Source: CAWCDJ01 sp963836015 (GTDB taxonomy: Bacteria > Acidobacteriota > Terriglobia > Bryobacterales > Bryobacteraceae). From it: a stretch of 64,000 nt of DNA. The notes under the pieces are model-generated. The model did not search any database, was not told the DNA's origin, and was given only the letters and a program-made list of their open reading frames with translations. A program made the position numbers and the translations under genes. Positions 8,548 to 15,894 of the stretch are shown here, one piece after another (positions within the stretch are counted from its first letter, which is position 1; every line of letters starts with the position of its first letter). Location of the stretch: positions 434,001-498,000 of the forward strand of contig CAWIIF010000004.1 in the NCBI GenBank assembly GCA_963836015.1, in the 5' to 3' direction.

Positions 8548-8562
8548 GCACGAGACGGTCCA
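8548..8562 (-). promoter_or_regulatory. Sigma54-like promoter for the DksA operon
   Basis: The minus strand reads TGG-ACCGTCTCG-TGC-T, 41 bp before the DksA start. The TGCTAGG end is identical to that of the promoter at 12548-12562. The core resembles the promoter at 30950-30964 (TGG-CCCGCCTCG-TGC-T). A dyad at 8637-8651 lies 75 bp upstream. Confidence 0.5.
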
Positions 8563-8636
8563 GAGCGGATTTCCGCTAATCGCAGGCTTACGCGCTGAGC
8601 CCGCGCCGGTGGCTGCCGGAAATCCCCGGAGCCTGG

Positions 8637-8651
8637 ATGCAAATGCTGCAC
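8637..8651. promoter_or_regulatory. TGCA dyad, candidate enhancer site (DksA operon)
   Basis: ATGCAA-ATG-CTGCAC fits RTGCAR-N3-YTGCAY. The similarity to the site at 12629 extends to the right at identical spacing: N5, RTGCGA, N, ATTT, N, CCG (to 8671 here). It lies 75 bp upstream of the sigma54-like promoter. Confidence 0.45.
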
Positions 8652-8719
8652 GCCAGATGCGAGATTTACCGACCCGCGAATGCCGCTTAGCATTCAGGCA
8701 GCCACTGGATGAGCCGCGA

Positions 8720-11700
8720 TCAATACTGCCCGGCGGACCTGGCCGCGGAATCCAGGGTCTCGCGCACTTTATGTGCGAGTCCGGCCGGCGTGAAAGGCTT
8801 TTGCAGGAACGGGGTCCCCTTCTTGACACCCTCTTTCAAGACGACATCCTGAGTGTGTCCGGATATAAACATGACTTTCAAGGCCGGCCGCAGCTCGAGG
8901 GCCGCCTGGGCGAGTTGGCGTCCGCCGAGCTCCGGCATGACCACATCGGTCAGAAGCAGATCGATCGGGCCCTGGTGGGCTTCGCACAGGGCCAGGCCTT
9001 CGCGCCCGTTTCGGGCTTCCAGAACTACGTAGCCGGTCTTCACCAGAATGATCCGGGCAAGCCTGCGGATCGCGTCTTCGTCCTCCACGAGGAGAACAAC
9101 TTCGGAGCCCTTGGGAGCGCTGGCGAGGCCTCCAGCCGGGCGGCCCCCCTGGTCCACAGCCTCGGCGACTGCAGGCAAGAAGATTCTGAAAGTCGTTCCC
9201 TCGCCCAATTGCGACTCGCAACGGATGACGCCGCCGCTTTGCTCGACAATTCCCAGAACGGTGGCAAGTCCCAGGCCGGTTCCTTTGCCGGTCTCCTTCG
9301 TCGTGAAGAAGGGCTCGAAGATATGCGCCCGCATTTCCGCGTCCATGCCGACACCGGTGTCGCGCACGGTCAACGTCACGTAGCGGCCCGGCGCAAGGTC
9401 TTCTCCGGCAGCATCGGCCCCCGAAAAGGTCGCGTTGGCGGTTTCTATGGCCAGCGTGCCGCCATCAGGCATGGCGTCCCGTGCGTTCAACGAAAGGTTC
9501 ATGATCGCGCGGCCGATTTCGCCCGGGTCGGCCCTCACTTGCCAAAGGGCGAGCTCACAACCGACGACGACTTTTATCCGCTCGCCCACCAGACGCCGCA
9601 GCATCCTGTCGAAGTCCGCGACGATGGCGTTCAAGTCGAGCACCTTCGGTTGGAGCACCTGTCGCCGGCTGAAGGCGAGCAACTGTTGTGTGAGCGAGGC
9701 CGCCCTCTCGCCAGCCGTCTTGATCTCAAGCACCTGTTCGATGGCGGACTCGTCCCCGGCCAGCCTTTCGTAAAGCATGCTGCTGTATCCGATGATGGCC
9801 GTGAGCAGGTTGTTGAAGTCGTGAGCGATGCCTCCAGCAAGCCTGCCGACCGCCTCCATTTTCTGTGATTGGCGAAGATGCTCCTCACTCCTGTGCAAGG
9901 CCTGCTGAGCTAGTTTGCGCTCGGTAATGTCGTCAACTGCCAGCAGAATCATCTTCAGATGATTGATGCGGCAGCCTCCGAGCACCAGGTTCTTAGGCCC
10001 CACGGTTGGAAAATCCTGCTCGACTTCGAAATCCGGGAACGAGTTGCCGCCCTGAAGAAGACCTGCCAGGGAATCCCGCAGGCCCGGAAGGTCCCAGCTG
10101 TCGCGCGACAACGAATAGATGACTTGTCCCTCGGCTTCCAGCGGTGACGTTTGAAACGTACGGTAAAATGCTCGATTCGCCATCCTGATACGCAAATCCG
10201 TGTCGAGTACCAATAACGGCTGGCGGACAGTCTCTACGATCGACATTGCGAAATCGCGCGCCTGCAAGAGAGCCGCGTTTTTGACGAGCAGCTCATCGTT
10301 GACTGTGATCAGCTCTTCGTTGGCGGACTGCAGTTCTTCCTTGGCCGTCTCCAGTTCCTCGTTGAGGCTTTGCAATTCCTCGTTGGCGGAAAGCGCCTCC
10401 TCGGTCGTGTTCTGGCCTTCTTCCCTGGATGTCTGATGCGCCTCGATCTCGGAGAGAAACCGCTCCTTCGCGCCGGCAAGCTGCCGCTTCAGCCGTGAGA
10501 TCTGACCATCCCGGGTATCGCCCGTGGGAGGTGCGTCCGGCGGTTCGACCTCACGCCAGGCTGTCCGCGGCACTGGTTCGAAAAGGACTAAGGTCGATCG
10601 CTTTTGATTGGAGCCCAGGGGCACCACCTCCAGGTTCAAACCGCCGGCGATTCCGTCAGGCTCGCGACGTACGTGCTCCTGCCGCGCGGGCTCGCCGCTC
10701 TGCCGCGCCTGCTGGATCAGCTTCTCGATTTCAAGGAACAACCCAGTGTCAGGAATCAGCTTCGTGAGATTGAAGCTGATCTTTCCAGCCGGCAAAGTGA
10801 GGTAGGGATTCGCTTTGCCTCGGATCTCGAGGACCTCCAAGTCGTCGTCCACGACCACACCGGCCGGACTGTACTTCGACAGGAGTATCCGATCGACCTC
10901 TTCCCGTACATCGACGCCGCCCAATTCCCGAGCTGGCTCGTCGCTGCCAGCCGGCGCCACCTGGCTAACACCGCGGGCGACCGCGTGAAGCAAGCGGGGC
11001 TTCCTCGCCATTTCCCGCCTGGCATAGATCCGGTGCTCCCCGTCGGCCACCGAAAACAAGTCGTCAGCCGCCGCCTCCGATGCGCCCAACATGAGAAACC
11101 CATGCGGCTTGAGCGCATAGTGAAATCGCGGGAAGATGTTCTTCTTCACGGTCCCCAGGTAGATCAGGACGTTGCGGCAAGTGATCAAATCCAGCTTCGA
11201 AAACGGGGGATCGTCGATTAAGTTGTGCCTGGTGAAGACGCACATCTCGCGCAGGTTCTTCTTGATCTGGTAACCGCCTTCGATCTTTGTGAAATGGCGG
11301 CTGAGCCGCTCATCGGTAAGGTCTGCCGCGATGTTTTCGAGGTATCTGCCGGCGCGGGCCTTCTCAATTGACACCGTGCTGACATCGGAAGCAAAGATCT
11401 GCACCGGAAAGACGGCGCCCGTTTCGTTCAAGTATTCGTGCAGCGATATGGCAATCGAAAATGCCTCTTCTCCCGTGGCGCAACCCGCCACCCAAAAGCG
11501 AATTGCCTCGTTTGCGAGCCGCGCTTGGAGAATGCGAGGGAAGACGACTTTCTTCAAGCATTCGAACGAGTCCGGATCCCGGAAAAAGCTGGTCACGCTG
11601 ATGAGCAAATCCCGCTCCAGCGCCAACAGCTCGTCAGGATCGCTCTCCAGCCGCTCGCGGTACTCCGCGAGGCCTTTGATGTTGCGCAAGGCGAGCCGTC

Positions 11701-12514
11701 GCAGGATTCGCCGTTTGACCATCTTCTCCCGGTAGAGTGAAAAGTCGATGCCGGCGGCCCCATGCAGCATGGCCATGATGTCGCCAAAACGCTCTTCGTC
11801 GGCGGCTGGCGTTCGCTCCGGTTCGGTGCGGTGGGCATCCGCGACATAGGGGTGCCGGCCGATTCTTGCCAGTTCGGCGGCTATGCCACCAGGCGGCAGA
11901 ACGAAATCCACGCACCCGGTGGCCGCGGCGGCTTGCGGCATGGCAGCGAACTTCGCGGTGGCTGCTTCCTGGGCAAACGTCACGCCACCCGCGGCTTTGA
12001 TGGCTTCCACGCCCGCCGAGCCGTCAGAGCCCGTGCCGGACAGGATTACCCCGATGGCCCGGCTTCCGCACTGGTCGGCCACGGACCGCAGGAACCGGTC
12101 GATGGGCATGTGCGATCCCGGCGCTTGCGTACGTGGGGTCATCCGAAGCGTGCCGTGTGCGATAGTCAATTCGACGTTTGCCGGTATGACGTATACGTGG
12201 TTGGGTTCCACCGGCATGCCATCGGCCGCCTCACTGACAGGCATGGTCGTGGCTTGCGCAAGAATCTCGGCCAGCCTGCTCTGGTGCCTGGGATCGAGAT
12301 GTTGAATGAACACGATAGCCAAGCCTGTATTGGCGGGCAATTCGGCGAGCAGAAGCTTGAAGACCTCCAGCCCTCCCGCAGAGGCCCCAATGCCAGCCAC
12401 TGGGACGACCGCCCGGGCTGCCCCGTCGTTTTCGGGAGATTCGGGGGTGAAGGCGTTTCCTTCGTCCGCTTCCGTTCCCGGCCGGACAACTCCGGGCATG
12501 GCCTTCTCGTCCAT
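8720..12514 (-). CDS. CheB-CheR-PAS-histidine kinase-receiver fusion protein
   Basis: The product is 1264 aa; AGGAG lies 7 nt before the ATG. In order: a CheB methylesterase domain (about 38-230) with catalytic Ser45 in GASAGG, His72 in QHLDPRH and Asp164 in GTGSDG; a CheR methyltransferase (about 245-510) with SAM motif VAGCATGEEA; a long coiled coil rich in ELQSLNEELETAKEELQSANEE; a PAS domain; a HisKA/HATPase kinase (phospho-His in GGIAHDFNNLL, then NLSLNARDAM and GKGTGLGLATV); and a C-terminal receiver (LLVEDED, LLLTDVVMPE, QKPF). There is no membrane segment and no receiver before CheB. Chemoreceptors are not encoded nearby, so it is probably a cytosolic sensor and not part of a chemotaxis array. 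Confidence 0.93.
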   Translation of the reverse strand: MDEKAMPGVVRPGTEADEGNAFTPESPENDGAARAVVPVAGIGASAGGLEVFKLLLAELPANTGLAIVFIQHLDPRHQSRLAEILAQATTMPVSEAADGMPVEPNHVYVIPANVELTIAHGTLRMTPRTQAPGSHMPIDRFLRSVADQCGSRAIGVILSGTGSDGSAGVEAIKAAGGVTFAQEAATAKFAAMPQAAAATGCVDFVLPPGGIAAELARIGRHPYVADAHRTEPERTPAADEERFGDIMAMLHGAAGIDFSLYREKMVKRRILRRLALRNIKGLAEYRERLESDPDELLALERDLLISVTSFFRDPDSFECLKKVVFPRILQARLANEAIRFWVAGCATGEEAFSIAISLHEYLNETGAVFPVQIFASDVSTVSIEKARAGRYLENIAADLTDERLSRHFTKIEGGYQIKKNLREMCVFTRHNLIDDPPFSKLDLITCRNVLIYLGTVKKNIFPRFHYALKPHGFLMLGASEAAADDLFSVADGEHRIYARREMARKPRLLHAVARGVSQVAPAGSDEPARELGGVDVREEVDRILLSKYSPAGVVVDDDLEVLEIRGKANPYLTLPAGKISFNLTKLIPDTGLFLEIEKLIQQARQSGEPARQEHVRREPDGIAGGLNLEVVPLGSNQKRSTLVLFEPVPRTAWREVEPPDAPPTGDTRDGQISRLKRQLAGAKERFLSEIEAHQTSREEGQNTTEEALSANEELQSLNEELETAKEELQSANEELITVNDELLVKNAALLQARDFAMSIVETVRQPLLVLDTDLRIRMANRAFYRTFQTSPLEAEGQVIYSLSRDSWDLPGLRDSLAGLLQGGNSFPDFEVEQDFPTVGPKNLVLGGCRINHLKMILLAVDDITERKLAQQALHRSEEHLRQSQKMEAVGRLAGGIAHDFNNLLTAIIGYSSMLYERLAGDESAIEQVLEIKTAGERAASLTQQLLAFSRRQVLQPKVLDLNAIVADFDRMLRRLVGERIKVVVGCELALWQVRADPGEIGRAIMNLSLNARDAMPDGGTLAIETANATFSGADAAGEDLAPGRYVTLTVRDTGVGMDAEMRAHIFEPFFTTKETGKGTGLGLATVLGIVEQSGGVIRCESQLGEGTTFRIFLPAVAEAVDQGGRPAGGLASAPKGSEVVLLVEDEDAIRRLARIILVKTGYVVLEARNGREGLALCEAHQGPIDLLLTDVVMPELGGRQLAQAALELRPALKVMFISGHTQDVVLKEGVKKGTPFLQKPFTPAGLAHKVRETLDSAARSAGQY

Positions 12515-12547
12515 AGCTATCTCCTGAGTCTGGAACCTGCCAACCTA

Positions 12548-12562
12548 GCAATTTCGAGACCA
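12548..12562 (-). promoter_or_regulatory. Sigma54-like promoter for the 12514 CheB-CheR kinase
   Basis: The minus strand reads TGG-TCTCGAAAT-TGC-T, the copy closest to the classical TTGCW -12 element. It lies 34 bp before the start codon. The dyad at 12629-12643 lies 67 bp upstream. Confidence 0.55.
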
Positions 12563-12628
12563 CAGAATTCCCTGGTCATTGCGGATGTGCACCGCGATAA
12601 CGAGCGGTTCAGCCGACCCGGGAGCAAG

Positions 12629-12643
12629 ATGCAGGAATTGCAC
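12629..12643. promoter_or_regulatory. TGCA dyad shared by divergent promoters
   Basis: ATGCAG-GAA-TTGCAC fits RTGCAR-N3-YTGCAY. It continues to 12663 with N5, GTGCGA, N, ATTT, N, CCG. TTGCAC-N5-GTGCGA is itself an inverted repeat. The dyad is 67 bp from the minus-strand promoter at 12562 and 65 bp from the plus-strand promoter at 12708. Confidence 0.5.
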
Positions 12644-12707
12644 ATAAAGTGCGAAATTTGCCGCGGCATATCGCTTCCAATCTAAGTAGAGCGCCCGCAG
12701 GCGCTGG

Positions 12708-12722
12708 TGGTCACGAACGTGC
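12708..12722 (+). promoter_or_regulatory. Sigma54-like promoter for the phospholipase-like gene
   Basis: The plus strand reads TGG-TCACGAACG-TGC-C, 22 bp before the ATG at 12745. It is divergent from the promoter at 12548-12562 and shares the dyad at 12629-12643. Confidence 0.45.
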
Positions 12723-12744
12723 CCTCACCCGTCAGCAGGAAGTT

Positions 12745-14106
12745 ATGCCGCAGACGAAACCAATCATTCTACGGATCGCAGTCTCGGTGTTTCTCGGAGC
12801 ACAGCGCCGGCTGCGAACACGCCGGCCTTCGGCGGCTCTAGGGCTTTTGTTTCTCTTCCCCATCCCAGCTGCCTACTCCTATTCCGTTCTTACCCACGAA
12901 GCCATTATCGATTCGACCTGGGACAGCGCGATCAAACCACTGCTACTCCGACGATTCCCGGCTGCTACCCCGGACGAGGTGACGCAAGCACACGCATACG
13001 CGTACGGAGGATGCATCATTCAGGATCTGGGGTATTATCCGTTCGGCAGTAAGCTTTTCAGCGATTTGACGCATTACGTCCGCAGCGGCGATTTCATCCT
13101 CAACCTGATCCGCGACTCCCAAGATCTGAATGAGTATGCTTTCGCCCTGGGAGCATTGTCGCATTATGCCGCCGATAACCATGGTCACTCAATGGCCGTT
13201 AACCGGGCAGTTCCTCTGTTCTATCCGAAGCTTGGCCTGAAGTTCGGAAAGCTGGTAACCTATGCCGACGATCCGTTCTCCCACAGCAAGACGGAATTCG
13301 CATTCGATGTCTTTCAGGCGGCCAAGGGCCGCTACGCGTCCGCCGCATATAAAGACTTCATCGGATTTGAAGTGGCAAAACCGCTGCTCGAACGGGCGTT
13401 CGAGAACACCTACGGAATCACGCTGGAGTCGGTATTCATGAATGTCGATCTCGCCATCGGATCGTATCGCCGTGCGGTCGGAACGATTCTCCCGGCAATG
13501 ACTAGAGTTGCCTGGCAAATCAGGAAACAGGAGATCAGGAAGGACGCTCCCAGCGTTACACGTAAAGCGTTTCTCTACAATTTATCTCGTTCCAGCTATG
13601 AAAAGAACTGGGGCTCGACTTATGAGCGGCCGGGGATCAGGTCGAAAATCCTGGCATTTCTGATGCGCATTTTGCCAAAGATAGGTCCGTTCCGGCCCCT
13701 GGACTTTAAGAGGTTGACACCCGAAACTGAGAAGATGTACATGGCCAGCTTCAACGCGACTATTGCCCGTTATCGCGAACTGCTCTCCGAACAGGGCACG
13801 GGCAGTCTCAAGCTGCCGAATGACAATCTTGACGTGGGAGAGTTCACCAAGGCCGGAAAATACAGACTTACGGACACCGCTTACTCACGGCTGCTGGACA
13901 AGTTGCAGGGCCGCTACATTGAAATGCCGCAAGAACTGCGGAGTGATATTCTCGCTTTCTACCACGACCTTGACGCTCCCATTACAACCAAGACTAACGG
14001 CGACGATTGGGCCCGGGTACTCAAAGAACTCGACCGGTTGCAGGCGGTGGACGCGGACCTGCGGCATCCTGCAGTGGCCGCGCTGGGAGCATCACTCTCC
14101 AAATGA
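12745..14106 (+). CDS. Exported zinc-dependent phospholipase C-like protein
   Basis: The product is 453 aa. ATG at 12745 is chosen because AGGA lies 5 nt upstream; the frame is open from 12649 without a ribosome site. A basic then hydrophobic N-terminus ends in PAAYSYS, a plausible signal peptide. The mature protein starts with VLTHEAIIDSTW and later has ALGALSHYAADNHGHSMAVNRAVP (about 130-153). This matches the zinc-dependent phospholipase C/S1-P1 nuclease-like fold, in which histidines and aspartates hold the metals. The C-terminal 200 residues have no recognised domain. It is probably periplasmic or secreted. Substrate specificity cannot be read from the sequence. Confidence 0.78.
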   Translation: MPQTKPIILRIAVSVFLGAQRRLRTRRPSAALGLLFLFPIPAAYSYSVLTHEAIIDSTWDSAIKPLLLRRFPAATPDEVTQAHAYAYGGCIIQDLGYYPFGSKLFSDLTHYVRSGDFILNLIRDSQDLNEYAFALGALSHYAADNHGHSMAVNRAVPLFYPKLGLKFGKLVTYADDPFSHSKTEFAFDVFQAAKGRYASAAYKDFIGFEVAKPLLERAFENTYGITLESVFMNVDLAIGSYRRAVGTILPAMTRVAWQIRKQEIRKDAPSVTRKAFLYNLSRSSYEKNWGSTYERPGIRSKILAFLMRILPKIGPFRPLDFKRLTPETEKMYMASFNATIARYRELLSEQGTGSLKLPNDNLDVGEFTKAGKYRLTDTAYSRLLDKLQGRYIEMPQELRSDILAFYHDLDAPITTKTNGDDWARVLKELDRLQAVDADLRHPAVAALGASLSK

Positions 14107-14202
14107 GCGTAACCCCCGGGAAAACTGCATCACGGCTCGGACCAGGCCAGTAAAATGCTGGTTTCCACTATATGAACAACTTCGAACGTTATCTTCTGAC
14201 AC

Positions 14203-15141
14203 TTGGCTGCCACCGCCGTCCTGGTTGGGCAGGGAAGCGCCCAGACCGCGGAGCGCCGGGCCACTCTCGCCGGTGGTAGCGGCGGCGACACCGGCAAGTG
14301 CACCATCGAGGTTTATGTGGACGGATCCGCAGATGTTGAAATCCGCGGTGACCGCGGTTTCCTGCGAACGCTATCCGGACAGCCTGCGCAATGGCGCCGG
14401 TTCGAGTGCTCCGGACCGATGCCGGCGAATCCGGGTGATTTCCGCTTCACCGGCGTCGATGGGCGCGGAAGACAGGAGCTGATCCAGGACCCGAGAAGCG
14501 GCCGTGGCGCAGCCGTCGTGAGGGTCCAGGATCCCGATGGCGGCTCCGAAGGCTACACCTTCGACCTGATGTGGCGCGGAGAAGCCTCCGGCCCGAGCCG
14601 CACGGACCAGGCATTCGACGGTAGAGACCGCCGGGCTTCGCCGAACGGAGTCATCCAGGCCTGCCGGGATGCTGTCCGGGAAAGAGCGAATCAGCAGTTC
14701 GGTCTCCGCGACATCGATTTCGGAAACGGGAATGCTGACGACAACCCGGGCCGGGACGACACGATCCGGGGCTACTTCGATGTGCGCCGGGGCAACGACC
14801 GCGACACGTACCGCTTCTCGTGCGCGATAAATCTGGCCGATGGCAGAGTTCGGGGAGTGGACATCTCTCAGGGACGGGATGCGGCGACGGCCGATCGGTA
14901 TGCCGGCCGCGACGATGCGACCCCCGCGTGCCGGCGTGCGGTTGAGCAGCGAATTCAGCGAGACGGATACCGGAACGTGCAATTCGGTTCATTGAGCGCC
15001 GACAACCGCCGGAGCGACTGGATCGCCGGAACCGCCAGCGCGCAACGTGGCAACAATGGGCGTTCCTATGACTTCGAGATCGGCTGCTCGGTCAGCTTGG
15101 ACAGCGGCAAAATCCGCTCGGTGCAAGTGAAGCGCAGATAG
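14203..15141 (+). CDS. Secreted hypothetical protein with duplicated domain; signal peptide frameshifted
   Basis: The open frame begins at a TTG (14203) inside what looks like a signal peptide (LAATAVLVGQGSAQ, then TAERRA). An ATG at 14172 in another frame encodes MNNFERYLLT. Removing one base near 14200-14202 would join the two into a standard signal peptide, so either the gene carries a one-base insertion or the assembly has an error. The mature part contains two related copies of a roughly 70-residue unit: CRDAVRERANQQFGLRDIDF onward, and CRRAVEQRIQRDGYRNVQFG onward. Each starts with a Cys-Arg helix and ends in a Cys-containing strand (FSCAINLADGRVRGVDI; IGCSVSLDSGKIRSVQV). No known family is recognised. 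Confidence 0.65.
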   Translation: MAATAVLVGQGSAQTAERRATLAGGSGGDTGKCTIEVYVDGSADVEIRGDRGFLRTLSGQPAQWRRFECSGPMPANPGDFRFTGVDGRGRQELIQDPRSGRGAAVVRVQDPDGGSEGYTFDLMWRGEASGPSRTDQAFDGRDRRASPNGVIQACRDAVRERANQQFGLRDIDFGNGNADDNPGRDDTIRGYFDVRRGNDRDTYRFSCAINLADGRVRGVDISQGRDAATADRYAGRDDATPACRRAVEQRIQRDGYRNVQFGSLSADNRRSDWIAGTASAQRGNNGRSYDFEIGCSVSLDSGKIRSVQVKRR

Positions 15142-15162
15142 ACCACCAGGCGGAGGCCAGGA

Positions 15163-15867
15163 ATGCGTGTGCCCCAAACGGAGCGACACCGTACCGAACG
15201 CGTCGGCTGGCTGCGTGCGGCGGTATTGGGCGCGAACGACGGGATCCTTTCGACGGCCAGCCTGGTGCTCGGCGTTGCTGCCGCGCATGCGACACACGGC
15301 AACATAATGGTTGCAGGGGTCGCCGGCCTGGTTGCCGGGTCGATGTCCATGGCGGCGGGTGAATACGTGTCGGTGCACTCGCAAGCAGACACCGAACAGG
15401 CCGACCTCAAGCTGGAACGCGCGGAATTGAAACGCGACGACGAGGGAGAGCACCAGGAACTGGCGGCTATCTACGTCGCCCGCGGGCTCGATCCCGCGCT
15501 CGCCAAACAGGTTGCTGGGCAATTGATGGCACATGACGCTTTAGCCGCGCATGCCCGCGACGAACTGGGTATCTCCGCGGCGTTCAGCGCGCGTCCGATT
15601 CAGGCCGCGCTGGCCTCGGCCGGCAGCTTCGCCGTCGGTGCGTTCTTGCCCCTTGTGGTCACAGCCGTAGCCCCGGAGGCGGGTCTGATTCCCCTCGTCT
15701 CGGGAACATCGCTGCTGTTCCTGGCGCTTCTGGGAGGGTTGGCGGCGCGCGCCGGGGGCGCGGGCGTGATGCCGGGCGCATTACGCGTCACGTTTTGGGG
15801 TGCTCTGGCCATGGCTTTGACCGCAGGCGTCGGAGCGCTGTTCGGAACCTCCGCAACCGGGCTTTGA
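15163..15867 (+). CDS. VIT1/CCC1-family metal transporter
   Basis: The product is 234 aa; GGAGGCCAGGA precedes the ATG. The first membrane segment carries RAAVLGANDGILSTASLVLGVAAA and the second GLVAGSMSMAAGEYVSVHSQADTEQADL. Both are hallmarks of the vacuolar iron transporter family (Fe2+/Mn2+ export or sequestration). A charged cytoplasmic helix region (about 75-140) then precedes three C-terminal membrane helices. Length and topology are normal for the family. It probably exports iron or manganese from the cytoplasm. Confidence 0.9.
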   Translation: MRVPQTERHRTERVGWLRAAVLGANDGILSTASLVLGVAAAHATHGNIMVAGVAGLVAGSMSMAAGEYVSVHSQADTEQADLKLERAELKRDDEGEHQELAAIYVARGLDPALAKQVAGQLMAHDALAAHARDELGISAAFSARPIQAALASAGSFAVGAFLPLVVTAVAPEAGLIPLVSGTSLLFLALLGGLAARAGGAGVMPGALRVTFWGALAMALTAGVGALFGTSATGL

Positions 15868-15894
15868 GGATTGCAAGGAGCTCCGGGCCCCGGC

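Noticed and set aside
8609..9868. Long plus-strand ORF (419 codons)
   Set aside because: It lies opposite the kinase and receiver domains of the CheB-CheR protein and has shadow-type composition, a common effect in GC-rich DNA.
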